DNA of 64,000 bases from Pseudomonadota bacterium. GTDB taxonomy: Bacteria > Pseudomonadota > Alphaproteobacteria > Micropepsales > Micropepsaceae. The stretch is from contig JAFEEQ010000011.1 in NCBI GenBank assembly GCA_018241025.1, positions 62,001 through 126,000 on the forward strand, given 5' to 3'. Below are positions 27,045-38,948 of this stretch, piece by piece; position 1 is the first letter of the stretch; each line of letters starts with the position of its first letter. The notes beneath the pieces were generated by a model. It had not been told where the DNA came from. It was given only the letters and a program-made list of their open reading frames with translations, and did no database searches. A program made the translations under genes and the position numbers.

Positions 27045-28766
27045 TCATGTCAGCCGGTAGCGCCGTTCGGCGAACCAGTAGAGCGGGCGCCAGAACAGCC
27101 GGTTCACCACCACGACGAAGAAGCTCATCGTCGCGATGCCCAGAACGATGCGATGGAAATCGCCATGCGCCGTCGCATCGGCGATATAGGCGCCGAGGCC
27201 GTGGGCGCGCAGGGTGTGGCTGCCCCAGCTCGCCACCTCCGCCACGATGCTCGCATTCCACGAGCCGCCGGAGGCGGTGATCGCGCCGGTGACGTAGTAG
27301 GGGAAGACGCCGGGCAGGCCGATCTTGCGCCACCACAGCCAGCCCTTGACCTGGAAATTGGTTCCGGCATCGCGCAACTCGCGCGGCAGGACGGACGCAC
27401 CGGCGATGACGTTGAACAGGATGTACCACTGCGTGCCCAGCACCATCAGCGGCGAAAGCCAGATGTCGGGATTGAGCGCATAGCGCGCGATCGCAAAGAC
27501 CGCGACGGGGAAGACGAGATTGGCCGGAAAGGCGGCGAGGAACTGCGCCACCGGCTGGACCCAGCGCGTCAGGTTCGGACGCAGCCCGACATAGACGCCG
27601 ATCGGCGTCCAGATCGCGCTGGCGAGCGCGATAAGGATCACGACCCGCAGCATGGTGATGGCACCTAGACCGAAAGCCTGCGCGATGTCGGCCCAGCTGA
27701 CGGCAAGACGCTGCCAGACTTCGAAAGCCGCAAACAGCGCCAGCGCCGCAAGCAACGCATACCAGGCGACGTCTCCGGCACGCGACGGAACGGCATCGCG
27801 GATCGCCGCCGCCGGGCCGCGCGCGGGCGGCGTGAGGCGATAAGTCCAGGCCATGAAGCGATCGAACGGCACCGCGAGACGGTCCATGAGGGTCGAGCGC
27901 CGGATCACGTCGAGGAGCCAGGATTCGGGAAACTCTTCGCTGTCCTCGTTATCGAAGCGGAATTTGTCGGCCCAGGCGACGAGCGGGCGGAACAGCAGCT
28001 GGTCGTAGATCAGGATTACCACGAGCATCGCCGCGATGGCGTAGAAGATCGCGGTCAGGTTCTGCTGCGCGATGGCGACGGCGATGTAGGAGCCGATGCC
28101 GGGCAGGGCGATGGTCGTCGGCCCGACGCTGATCGCTTCGGCGGCGACGACGAAGAACCAGCCGCCCGACATCGACATCATCATGTTCCAGATCAAGGGC
28201 GGCAGGCCGAACGGCACCTCGATGCGCCAGAACCGCGCCCAGGCGTTCAGACCGAACATCCGTCCCGCCTCGCTCAATTCCGGCGGCACGGTGCGCAGCG
28301 ACTGGTAGAAGCTGAACGCCATGTTCCAGGCCTGGCTGGTAAAGATCGCGAACACGGCGGCGAATTCGGCGCCCAGCACCCGGCCGGGCGCTAGGCTCAG
28401 GAAGAACACCACCGTCACCGAGATGAAGCCGAGGATCGGGACCGATTGCAGGATGTCGAGCAGCGCCACCAGCAGCGTCCCGGCACGGCGCGCCTTTGCC
28501 GCCCAGGTCGCATAGGTGAGCGTGAAGACGAGCGAGACCCCGAGCGCGATCAGCATGCGCAGGGCGGTGCGCAGCGCGTATTCCGGGAGCAGGGCGGCAT
28601 CGAGCGACAGCGTGCTGTGCGCGATGCTCGACAGGGGCGCGACCACGGCGCGGCTGGCTTCCGCGAAGAGGACGATGAATCCCAGCACCAGCATGGCCGC
28701 GACGACGTCCCACCGGCTGGGCAGCAGGCGGCGCGCTTCGACCGAGACGGGCGGCAGGATTCTCAT
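27045..28766 (-). CDS. ABC transporter permease, two permease domains fused
   Basis: 573 residues from the ATG at 28766 (an upstream in-frame ATG at 28823 adds a hydrophilic stretch). Two copies of the BPD_transp_1 permease domain lie in tandem: the first around residues 60-270 with EAGRMFGLNAWARFWRIEVP as EAA loop, the second around 340-560 with LRDAGTNFQVKGWLWWRKIG. Each copy has about six membrane spans. A single chain therefore provides the full pore. It pairs with the ATPase at 25619. Confidence 0.88.
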   Translation of the reverse strand: MRILPPVSVEARRLLPSRWDVVAAMLVLGFIVLFAEASRAVVAPLSSIAHSTLSLDAALLPEYALRTALRMLIALGVSLVFTLTYATWAAKARRAGTLLVALLDILQSVPILGFISVTVVFFLSLAPGRVLGAEFAAVFAIFTSQAWNMAFSFYQSLRTVPPELSEAGRMFGLNAWARFWRIEVPFGLPPLIWNMMMSMSGGWFFVVAAEAISVGPTTIALPGIGSYIAVAIAQQNLTAIFYAIAAMLVVILIYDQLLFRPLVAWADKFRFDNEDSEEFPESWLLDVIRRSTLMDRLAVPFDRFMAWTYRLTPPARGPAAAIRDAVPSRAGDVAWYALLAALALFAAFEVWQRLAVSWADIAQAFGLGAITMLRVVILIALASAIWTPIGVYVGLRPNLTRWVQPVAQFLAAFPANLVFPVAVFAIARYALNPDIWLSPLMVLGTQWYILFNVIAGASVLPRELRDAGTNFQVKGWLWWRKIGLPGVFPYYVTGAITASGGSWNASIVAEVASWGSHTLRAHGLGAYIADATAHGDFHRIVLGIATMSFFVVVVNRLFWRPLYWFAERRYRLT

Positions 28767-28867
28767 ATCCGGCGGGCCTCGAAGCAGGCAGTGGGAGTGA
28801 GCGGCTCGGCGGCACAGAACCATTTTGGCCCGTGCCGCGAAAGCGGAAAATGGCGCGTGAACAGCGA

Positions 28868-30412
28868 TTAATGCGCCAGCGTCTGCTCCAGCCAGCGCGC
28901 CGCCTGGGTCGGACTCAGCTTGTTGTCCGGCCGGTCGACCATGAGATTGGCTCTCTGCATGGTCTTCAGGTCGATGGCGCCGATCAGTGGCTTCAGCGCA
29001 TTGAGGAAGGCCGTGTCATGGGCATGGGCCGGCGAGACCAGCATGATCGCGTCGTAAGGCGGCAGCGCGCCCTTCGGGTCGGTCAGCAGGGTCAGGCCAT
29101 ATTCGGCGATGCGCCCGTCGCTCGAGAATGCCGTGATCACGTCGACATCGCCGCTCATCAGCGCGCTGTACATCAGGTTGGGCTGATATTGCCGCCGGAC
29201 CGCGAAGCGCAGGCCATAGGCATCCATCACCGCCTTCCATTCGGGGCGCGAGAAGATCTCGAAATCGCCGCCGATGCGCAGCTGCGCGGCATGGGCCGCG
29301 AGGTCGGACAGCGTCTTGATCCCGAGCGCCTCGGCCTTGTCCTTGCGCATCGCGAGGGCATAGGCGTTCTCGAAGCCGAGGGCGCCGAGATCGCGGATGC
29401 CGTGCTTGTCCATCACATAGGCCGCAACGCCGTCCTGCACCGCCTTGCGGCCGGGCGCGTCGGTGCGTTTCATCGCGTTCGACCACAGCGTGCCGGTGTA
29501 ATCGACATAGACGTCGACATCGCCGGCGGCGAGGGCGCGGAAAATCACGCTGGAGCCGAGATCGTCACGCTCGCGCGACTCGATGCCGGCGGCGGACAGC
29601 CGGTCGCGGATCAACGCGGCGAGGATGTATTGCTCCTCGAAATTCTTGGCCCCGATCACCACCGCATGGCGCGGCACCGCGAGCATCGGATAGAGGCTGG
29701 CGCCGACCACGACGACGAGGCCGATGGCGGCAGCGACGATCCGGTTGCGCGACCGCAGGGCGAGGCCGCTCTCCGCAAGCGCCAGCAGGCGGTCGATCAC
29801 CAGCGCCAGGCCGGCGGCGGCCACGACGCCGAAGGTCACGAACACCCAGTTCTCGATCTGAAGCCCGGTGAAGATGTAATTGCCGAGGCTGGTCTGTCCG
29901 ACGGGCGTCGCCAGCGTCGCGGTGCCGATCACCCAGACCGCGGCGGTGCGGATGCCGGCCATGATGACGGGCGCGGCGAGCGGCAGCTCGACCAAGGTCA
30001 GCGATTGCCACGGCGTCATGCCGACGCCGCGCGCCGCCATCTTCACGCTGCGCTCGATATTGCCGAGGCCCGTCACCGTGTTCCGGAGCACCGGCAGCAT
30101 CGAATAGAGCGTCAGTGCCAGCAGCGCCGGCAGGAAGCCGAGCGCCCGGAAGGAGAAGCCGAAGGTCTCCAGCGTGAACTCCGACAGCAGCAGCAGGAGC
30201 GGATAGAACAGCGCCAGCAAAGCGAGGCTCGGGATCGTCTGCACGATGCCGGCCAGCGTCAGAACCACGCCGCCGAAGCGGCGATAGCGCGCCGCCAGCA
30301 CGGCGAGCGGCAGGCTGAGCAACAGGCCGAGCAGAAGCGCGCTCATGCTCAGCAGGACATGCGAACTGAGATAATTGGGCAGATAGCCCCAGGCTTCGGA
30401 GATCGCGTTCAT
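28868..30412 (-). CDS. Osmoprotectant ABC transporter, fused permease and substrate-binding domain
   Basis: 514 residues. Residues 1-215 are an OpuCB/ProW-like permease (IVQTIPSLALLALFYPLL; EAA-type ARGVGMTPWQSLTLVELPLA). After one more membrane span, residues 235-514 are an OpuAC-type binding domain (VIGAKNFEEQYILAALIRDR, YVDYTGTLW, then PYDAIMLVSP), tethered to the periplasmic face. Likely ligand: glycine betaine, choline or a related quaternary amine. Four-base overlap with the upstream ATPase gene (ATGA). Confidence 0.9.
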   Translation of the reverse strand: MNAISEAWGYLPNYLSSHVLLSMSALLLGLLLSLPLAVLAARYRRFGGVVLTLAGIVQTIPSLALLALFYPLLLLLSEFTLETFGFSFRALGFLPALLALTLYSMLPVLRNTVTGLGNIERSVKMAARGVGMTPWQSLTLVELPLAAPVIMAGIRTAAVWVIGTATLATPVGQTSLGNYIFTGLQIENWVFVTFGVVAAAGLALVIDRLLALAESGLALRSRNRIVAAAIGLVVVVGASLYPMLAVPRHAVVIGAKNFEEQYILAALIRDRLSAAGIESRERDDLGSSVIFRALAAGDVDVYVDYTGTLWSNAMKRTDAPGRKAVQDGVAAYVMDKHGIRDLGALGFENAYALAMRKDKAEALGIKTLSDLAAHAAQLRIGGDFEIFSRPEWKAVMDAYGLRFAVRRQYQPNLMYSALMSGDVDVITAFSSDGRIAEYGLTLLTDPKGALPPYDAIMLVSPAHAHDTAFLNALKPLIGAIDLKTMQRANLMVDRPDNKLSPTQAARWLEQTLAH

Positions 30413-31179
30413 GGCGCATCCCTCAGCGCCTGGGCGAGGCGGCGCGCACGCGTCTTCGGCGTTTCGATCAGGGCACGGACGAAATCGTCGGCCGGCGCGT
30501 TCAGCAATTCGTTGGGCGTTCCGACCTGCACCAGCAATCCGTCCTTCATCACCGCGATGCGGTCGCCGAGCAGCATCGCTTCGGTCATGTCATGGGTGAC
30601 GAAGATCGTGGTGAGGCCGAGATCGCCATGGATGCGGCGATAGTCTTCCGAGAGGTCGTCGCGGATCAGCGGGTCGAGCGCGCCGAACGGTTCGTCCATC
30701 AGCATGATATGCGGCCTGGCAGCGAGGGCGCGGGCGAGCGCGACGCGCTGCTGCTGTCCGCCGGAAAGCTCGCGCGGAAAACGGTTGCGATACTCTTCGG
30801 GCGCGAGGCGCACGAGCGCGAGCAATTCGTCGGTGCGCGCCTCGATCTCCGGCTTCGGCCAGCCGAGCAGGCGCGGGGTGATGCCGACATTCTCGGCGAT
30901 GGTCAGATGGGGAAAGAGACCGGCGCCCTGGAAGACGTAGCCCATGCGCCGGCGCAGGGCGACGGGATCGGCCGCGAGCGCATCCTCGCCATCCACGCGG
31001 ATGTTGCCGCTGGTCGGTTCGACCAGCCGGTTGATCATATTGAGGGTGGTGGTCTTGCCCGATCCGGATTCGCCGATCAGGACGAGGAATTCGCGATCCT
31101 CTATCGCGAGATCGAGGGCGCTTACGGATGGTGCGCCGGCGCCTGGATAAGCCTTTGTAATTCCTTGTAATTCAATCAA
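30409..31179 (-). CDS. Osmoprotectant ABC transporter ATP-binding protein
   Basis: 256-residue OpuCA/ProV-like ATPase without the C-terminal CBS pair of the long forms. Walker A GESGSGKTT, Q-loop YVFQGAGLFPHL, signature LSGGQQQRVALARAL, Walker B IMLMDEPFGALD, switch VTHDMTEAM. First gene of the two-gene operon; overlaps the fused permease by ATGA, and together they form a minimal two-protein importer. Confidence 0.92.
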   Translation of the reverse strand: MIELQGITKAYPGAGAPSVSALDLAIEDREFLVLIGESGSGKTTTLNMINRLVEPTSGNIRVDGEDALAADPVALRRRMGYVFQGAGLFPHLTIAENVGITPRLLGWPKPEIEARTDELLALVRLAPEEYRNRFPRELSGGQQQRVALARALAARPHIMLMDEPFGALDPLIRDDLSEDYRRIHGDLGLTTIFVTHDMTEAMLLGDRIAVMKDGLLVQVGTPNELLNAPADDFVRALIETPKTRARRLAQALRDAP

Positions 31180-31339
31180 TGCTCCGTCCTCTGGTCGATT
31201 TTCACAACCCTTGCAAGGCTGCGTCCATTCAGCGTAAAACCTCCGCTCCGAATTGGAAAATAGAGCTTTTACCAGCGCTTAACCACGATTCGGGCAAGTT
31301 ATCGAACCGTAAACTCGGCGGGCGGAACGGCGAAAAGGC

Positions 31340-31468
31340 ATGACGGCGGTGGCGCAGATCGACGCGAAGGGCAGCTTTGCTGCCAGCGTCCGTGCGCGCA
31401 CTCGGTTCGAGCCCCGTCCTTCCCTCGGTTCGTCGCTGGCGCTTCTGCTTCTTCTTAGCTGCCCCTAG
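31340..31468 (+). CDS. leuA leader peptide
   Basis: A 42-residue frame beginning ATG at 31340 and ending TAG at 31466-31468, whose C-terminal part reads SSLALLLLLSCP. Six leucine codons (CTG, CTT, CTG, CTT, CTT, CTT) in seven lie at 31436-31456, right before a strong RNA hairpin whose 5' arm contains the stop codon. This is the pattern of a leucine-responsive attenuator in front of leuA. The exact start is uncertain, because AAGG is close to the ATG; an in-frame GTG at 31349 is another option. Confidence 0.7.
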   Translation: MTAVAQIDAKGSFAASVRARTRFEPRPSLGSSLALLLLLSCP

Positions 31469-31510
31469 GCGCGGCTCGCATACGGTCGTCGTGTGCGAAG
31501 CACCTAGGGG
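31369..31510 (+). promoter_or_regulatory. leuA leader RNA structures
   Basis: Main hairpin 31462-31510: CCCCTAGG pairs with CCTAGGGG, and within it TCGCATACG (31476-31484) with CGTGTGCGA (31490-31498). An upstream hairpin GGCAGC-TTT-GCTGCC (31370-31384) competes: GGGCAGC (31369-31375) can instead pair with GCTGCCC (31458-31464), which overlaps the main stem. No T-run follows, so control may act by Rho or at translation rather than by a classical terminator. The rest of the 391-bp gap 31180-31570 shows no further gene. Confidence 0.55.
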
Positions 31511-31570
31511 ATGACAAGCGAAGGAGAGATCAGAAGCCGCGCATGCGGCGAACGGAAGGAATGTATTGCC

Positions 31571-34264
<2,694 letters not shown>

Positions 34265-34284
34265 GGGCTTTGGGGCCGGCGTAA

Positions 34285-35280
34285 ATGGCGAATGGGAGCT
34301 GGCGGATCGGACGGCCGAGGGGCGGGGCGCAATTGCCTCTCGCGCTTCTCGCCGCGCTCGCCATCGCTCTCATCCTGATCGGCAAGGCGCAGAGCAATCT
34401 GTTCGACCGCGCCCGCGCCAATCTGAGCGACTGGGCCTCGCCCGCGCTCCAGGTCGTGCGCGCGCCGCTGGCCGGGCTCAACCGCTTCATGGCGTCGATC
34501 GGCGACGTCTTCAGCGTCTACCAGGAGAACCTGCGGCTCAAGGAAGAGAATGCGCGGCTGCGCCAGTGGCACAACCAGGCCGTGGTGCTCGACGACCGGG
34601 TGAAGCGCTATCAGCTCCTGCTCCATGCGGTGCCCGATCCGGCGCTCTCGACCGTGATGGCCCAGGTCATCGGCCGCTCCAACCGCCCCTTCCTCCAGAC
34701 CATGATCCTCGACGCCGGCCGTGCCCAGGGCGTCAAGCCGGGACAGGCGGTGGTCGATGCCCGCGGCATGATCGGCCGTATCTTCGTCACCGGCGATCAC
34801 ACCTCCTGGGTCATCCAGCTCACCGACCTCAACAGCCGCATTCCGGTGACCATCGTTCCGGGAAACATCCAGGCGATCATGGTCGGCGACAACAGTTCGC
34901 TGCCGACCCTCGACCTGCTGTCACAGAACGTGGTGCTCAAGGCCGGCATGCAGGTCGTGACCTCCGGCGACGGCGGATTGCTGCCGCCCGGTCTTGCGAT
35001 CGGCACCGTCGTCGCCAATCCCGGCGGCGGCTTCCGCGTCGTGCTGCTCGCCGATCCGGCGTCGAGCGAGACGGTCAACATCGTCGATTTCAAGCTCAGG
35101 CCCGAACAGCCGCCGGCCGTCTCGCCGAACGATCTGCCCGCCGCCGCCGCGGGCCTTCCGCCTGCTGCGCCGCCGGCCCAGCAGGCGGCGCCGGCTCCGG
35201 CGCCTGTCGCACCTCTCGCAACGTCGAAGCCGCCGGCTCCTGCGCCGGCGCAAGCCGGCGGCGATCCGGGAGACGAATGA
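34285..35280 (+). CDS. mreC: Rod shape-determining protein MreC
   Basis: 331 residues. N-terminal membrane span (LPLALLAALAIALILIG), a coiled coil around 65-95 (YQENLRLKEENARLRQ) and the periplasmic beta-barrel domain (AQVIGRSNRPF, GMIGRIFVTGDHTS). The last ~60 residues are a Pro/Ala-rich low-complexity tail, longer than in many MreC proteins. Scaffold that links MreB to PBP2. mreD begins one base after its stop. Confidence 0.95.
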   Translation: MANGSWRIGRPRGGAQLPLALLAALAIALILIGKAQSNLFDRARANLSDWASPALQVVRAPLAGLNRFMASIGDVFSVYQENLRLKEENARLRQWHNQAVVLDDRVKRYQLLLHAVPDPALSTVMAQVIGRSNRPFLQTMILDAGRAQGVKPGQAVVDARGMIGRIFVTGDHTSWVIQLTDLNSRIPVTIVPGNIQAIMVGDNSSLPTLDLLSQNVVLKAGMQVVTSGDGGLLPPGLAIGTVVANPGGGFRVVLLADPASSETVNIVDFKLRPEQPPAVSPNDLPAAAAGLPPAAPPAQQAAPAPAPVAPLATSKPPAPAPAQAGGDPGDE

Positions 35281-35281
35281 C

Positions 35282-35809
35282 GTGGAGCGCGCGACGTCCT
35301 TCGTGAGCCTGCGGATCCTGTCGAACATGATCCCGGTCGCGCTCGCGATACTGGGCATGCTGATCGCGAATTTCCCGGTGTCGTTCCTCGGCGGCCATGT
35401 CGCGCCGCCGCTTCTCGCGCTGATGCCGATCTACTTCTGGGGCATGGTGCGCCCGGACCTGATGACGCCGTTCTGGGCCTTCGCGCTCGGCGTATTCGAG
35501 GATCTGCTCTCGGGCGGCCCGCCGGGTGTCTGGGCCGCGTCCTTCCTCGCCGCCTACTACATGATCGACAGCCAGCGCGACGTGCTGGCAGGTCTCTCCG
35601 GCCTCGGCGCGCTCACCGGCTTTGCCGTTGCCGCACTCATCGCCTGCATGAGCGCCTATGTCATCGTCTGCATCCTGTTCGGCATGCTGCTGCCGGTTGC
35701 CCCGGTCCTCGGCGAGCTGGCGATGACCGTCATCACCTACGTCTTCGTCGTCTTCGTGCTCGGCGCGATTCATCGCCGTCTGGTCGGCCCGCTCAGGAGC
35801 GATTTCTGA
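35282..35809 (+). CDS. mreD: Rod shape-determining protein MreD
   Basis: 175-residue integral membrane protein with about five spans, starting at GTG 35282 directly after mreC (GGGAGA upstream). Characteristic features are the FWGMVRPDLMTPFWAFALGVFEDLLSG-type segment and the hydrophobic C-terminal half. Works with MreC in the elongasome. The frame is open far upstream in antisense-like GC sequence, which is not coding. Confidence 0.92.
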   Translation: MERATSFVSLRILSNMIPVALAILGMLIANFPVSFLGGHVAPPLLALMPIYFWGMVRPDLMTPFWAFALGVFEDLLSGGPPGVWAASFLAAYYMIDSQRDVLAGLSGLGALTGFAVAALIACMSAYVIVCILFGMLLPVAPVLGELAMTVITYVFVVFVLGAIHRRLVGPLRSDF

Positions 35810-35810
35810 G

Positions 35811-37706
35811 ATGCCGCTGTTCGACGGAAAGGACAAAAGCCGCTACGCCAGCTTCACCCGCCGGAGCCTCGGCCTGACCGGCGGCATGGCGGCGGTGTTC
35901 GCGATCCTCGGCGGGCGGCTCTACCAGCTCCAGATCCGCAACGGCGCCGAATACCGCACCCAGGCGGAGGACAACCGCGTCAACCAGCGCCTGATCGCGC
36001 CGCCGCGCGGCCGCATCATCGACCGTTTCGGTGTCGAGCTCGCCAACAACCGCCGCAACTATCGCGTCCTCATCGTTGCCGAACAGGCGACCGAAGGCGT
36101 GCCCGAAGCCCTCGATGCCATCGGCAAGGTGATCCTGCTCACCGATGCGCAGAAGAAACGGGTGCTGCGCGACATCGCCGCGAACAAGAAATTCGTGCCG
36201 GTGCCGGTGGCGGAGAACCTCTCCTGGGAGGAATTCGCCCGCATCAACATGCACCTGCCTTATCTCTCGGGCGTGCAGCCCGATGTCGGTCAGACCCGCG
36301 ACTATCCCTTCGGCGCCGAGATGGTGCATGTGCTCGGCTATGTCGGTTCGGTCAGCGTCTCCGACAAGGCGGACGACGACGATCCGCTCCTCGACCTTCC
36401 GGGATTCCGCATCGGCAAGACCGGTATCGAAAAGGCCTATGACCGCGAAGTCCGCGGCAAGGCGGGATCGAGCCGGGTCGAGGTCAACGCCTATGGCCGC
36501 GTGATCCGCGAACTCAGCCGCGACAGCGGCGTGCCCGGCCAGGATATCTGGCTGACGATCGACGGCGAGCTGCAGCGCTTCACCGACCAGCGCCTCGGGA
36601 CCGAGAGCGCCGCCTGCTGCGTGCTCGACGTGCAGACCGGCGACGTGCTCGCGCTGTCGTCGACGCCGGGCTACGACCCCAACCTGTTCAATGTCGGCAT
36701 CACGCAGCAGCAGCTCGATACGCTGACCAACGACGATCACAAGCCGCTCATCAACAAGGCGCTGTCGGGCGCCTATCCGCCGGGCTCGACCTTCAAGCCG
36801 GCGATGGCGATGGCCGCCGTCCAGAACGGACTGAAGGATCTGCGCGTCGTCTGCACCGGCGTGACCACGCTCGGCAATCACCAGTTCCACTGCTGGAAGC
36901 GCGGCGGCCACGGTCCGGTCGACCTCGAACGCGGCATCGCGCAATCCTGCGACGTGTTCTTCTACGAGGTCGCGAGGCGTCTCGGCATCGACAAGATGGA
37001 AGCGGCGGCGCGCGCGCTCGGTCTCGGTGCGCCGACCGGTATCGAACTGCCGCATGAAAGCAGCGGCTTCATTCCGAGCGCCGCCTGGAAGCTCGCGCGC
37101 TACGGCATCCCATGGCAGCAGGGCGAGAGCCTCGTCACCGGCATCGGCCAGGGCTATGTGCTGGCGACGCCGATCCAGCTCGCGACCCTCGCGGCCCGTA
37201 TCGCTTCCGGTCGCGCCGTCAGCCCGCGTATCGTCCATTCCGTCGGAGGCCACAGCCAGCCGCGCCCCTTGCCCGATCCGCTGCCCTTCACGGACGAAGC
37301 CTTCACGCTGGTCCGTGCCGGCATGGATGCGGTCGTCAACGGCGGCGGCACCGCCGGGCGCTGGCGCATCGTCGAGCCCGGCATGGCGATGGCCGGCAAG
37401 ACCGGCACCGCCCAGGTCCGCCGCATCACCAAGGAAGAGCGCGCCAGCGGCGTGAAGTCCAACGCCTCGCTCGACTGGAGGCTGCGCGACCACGTCTTGT
37501 TCATCGCCTATGCCCCGGTCGAGCAGCCGCGTTATGCGCTCTCCTGCATCGTCGAGCATGGCTCGGCGGAAGGCCATCCGCAGGTCGAGATCGCCCATGA
37601 CGTGCTGCTGTTCGCCCAGCAGCGCGATCCGCTTGCCCGCCGTCCGTCCTATCCGGCCGATGCCGCGATGGTGGCGCCGCCGCCCTTCCTCGGAGGGCAC
37701 GGATGA
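35811..37706 (+). CDS. mrdA: Penicillin-binding protein 2 (transpeptidase)
   Basis: 631-residue class B PBP of the elongasome. N-terminal membrane anchor (GGMAAVFAILGGRLYQLQI), pedestal domain with PPRGRIIDRFG, and transpeptidase domain with active-site S326 in PPGSTFKPAMA (SxxK), SCD at 379-381 in AQSCDVFFY, and KTGTAQV (K530). Crosslinks peptidoglycan and partners RodA. ATG one base after the mreD stop; its own end overlaps the rodA start (ATGA). Confidence 0.96.
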   Translation: MPLFDGKDKSRYASFTRRSLGLTGGMAAVFAILGGRLYQLQIRNGAEYRTQAEDNRVNQRLIAPPRGRIIDRFGVELANNRRNYRVLIVAEQATEGVPEALDAIGKVILLTDAQKKRVLRDIAANKKFVPVPVAENLSWEEFARINMHLPYLSGVQPDVGQTRDYPFGAEMVHVLGYVGSVSVSDKADDDDPLLDLPGFRIGKTGIEKAYDREVRGKAGSSRVEVNAYGRVIRELSRDSGVPGQDIWLTIDGELQRFTDQRLGTESAACCVLDVQTGDVLALSSTPGYDPNLFNVGITQQQLDTLTNDDHKPLINKALSGAYPPGSTFKPAMAMAAVQNGLKDLRVVCTGVTTLGNHQFHCWKRGGHGPVDLERGIAQSCDVFFYEVARRLGIDKMEAAARALGLGAPTGIELPHESSGFIPSAAWKLARYGIPWQQGESLVTGIGQGYVLATPIQLATLAARIASGRAVSPRIVHSVGGHSQPRPLPDPLPFTDEAFTLVRAGMDAVVNGGGTAGRWRIVEPGMAMAGKTGTAQVRRITKEERASGVKSNASLDWRLRDHVLFIAYAPVEQPRYALSCIVEHGSAEGHPQVEIAHDVLLFAQQRDPLARRPSYPADAAMVAPPPFLGGHG

Positions 37707-38857
37707 ACACCCGTCCCTACGCCGCGGCGCGCCGCACGCTCAGCATCGTCGACAAGCTCTATGAGGTGAACTGGGGGCTCGTGCTCCTCATCACCATCAT
37801 CGCCTGCGTCGGCTTCGCCATGCAGTATTCCGTGGCGGGCGGAAGCTTCACGCCCTGGGCGACGCCGCAGATCTGGAAATTTGTCATCGGCTTTTTCATC
37901 CTGATCGTCGTCGCCATGGTCGATGTCCGGGTCTGGCTCGATCTTGCCTATCCCGCCTATGCCGCCTCGCTTCTCCTGCTGATCGCGGTGGTCATCGCCG
38001 GCCATGTCGGCAAAGGTGCCGAGCGCTGGATCACGATGGGCGGCCTCGGCCTTCAGCCGTCCGAGCTGATGAAGATATCGCTGGTGATGGCGCTGGCGCG
38101 CTATCTCCACGGCCTTTCGGTCGAAGACGTCTCCAAGCCGTTCAGGCTCCTGACGGCCCTCGCGATGATCCTCATTCCCGCGGTGTTCGTCTTCCTGCAG
38201 CCCAATCTCGGCACCACGCTGATCATTCTCGCCGACGGCGCGTCGCTGCTCTTCCTCGCCGGCCTGTCGTGGTGGTGGATCGCGCCGGCGCTGGCGTCGG
38301 TCGCGGTGGCGATCCCGACGGCCTGGCAGTTCGTGTTGCACGATTACCAGAAGCAGCGCGTGCTGACCTTCCTCGATCCGGAATCCGATGCGCTCGGCGC
38401 CGGCTGGAACATCACCCAGGCGAAAATCGCCATCGGCTCCGGCGGCCTCACCGGCAAGGGCTTTCTCGGCGGAACCCAGAGCCGGCTCAACTTCCTGCCC
38501 GAGAAGCAGACCGATTTCATCTTCACGAATTTCGGCGAGGAGTTCGGCTTCGTCGGTTGCATCGCACTGCTTATCCTGTACGCCGTCGTGATCGGTTACG
38601 GCATCCAGATCGCCAACAATGCGCGCAGCCAGTTCGGCCGCCTGCTCGCCATGGGCATCACGCTGAACTTCTTCTTCTATCTCATGATCAACAACATGAT
38701 GGTCATGGGCCTTATTCCGGTCGTCGGCATTCCCATGCCGCTGATTTCCTACGGCGGATCGGCGATGTGGTCGGTGATGTTCGGCTTCGGCCTGCTGATG
38801 AGCGTCCACGTCCACCGCCAGGTCGAGATTCCGCGCCATTCCGGCGGGATCATCTGA
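37703..38857 (+). CDS. rodA: Rod shape-determining protein RodA (SEDS glycosyltransferase)
   Basis: 384-residue SEDS-family peptidoglycan polymerase with about ten membrane spans. Conserved SEDS segments include VGKGAERWITMGGLGLQPSEL, FLQPNLGTTLI, the extracellular-loop region GFLGGTQSRLNFLPEKQTDFI and the ending GIPMPLISYGGSAMW. Overlaps mrdA by four bases, as expected for the PBP2-RodA synthase pair. Confidence 0.96.
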   Translation: MNTRPYAAARRTLSIVDKLYEVNWGLVLLITIIACVGFAMQYSVAGGSFTPWATPQIWKFVIGFFILIVVAMVDVRVWLDLAYPAYAASLLLLIAVVIAGHVGKGAERWITMGGLGLQPSELMKISLVMALARYLHGLSVEDVSKPFRLLTALAMILIPAVFVFLQPNLGTTLIILADGASLLFLAGLSWWWIAPALASVAVAIPTAWQFVLHDYQKQRVLTFLDPESDALGAGWNITQAKIAIGSGGLTGKGFLGGTQSRLNFLPEKQTDFIFTNFGEEFGFVGCIALLILYAVVIGYGIQIANNARSQFGRLLAMGITLNFFFYLMINNMMVMGLIPVVGIPMPLISYGGSAMWSVMFGFGLLMSVHVHRQVEIPRHSGGII

Positions 38858-38948
38858 GACGGAACCCGTTCGGGAACCAACATCCATCTGTGCCGTTTTC
38901 TCCCTTGCCGCGTCCGCGCGGCGCGAAGACATCCAGAGGGAGATGACG

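Noticed and set aside
28832..30643. 603-residue plus-strand frame over the OpuC-type permease
   Set aside because: Antisense shadow; Arg/Gln/His-rich with no recognisable domain.
35793..37700. 635-residue minus-strand frame over mrdA
   Set aside because: Antisense shadow of a full-length PBP2 gene with all three catalytic motifs.
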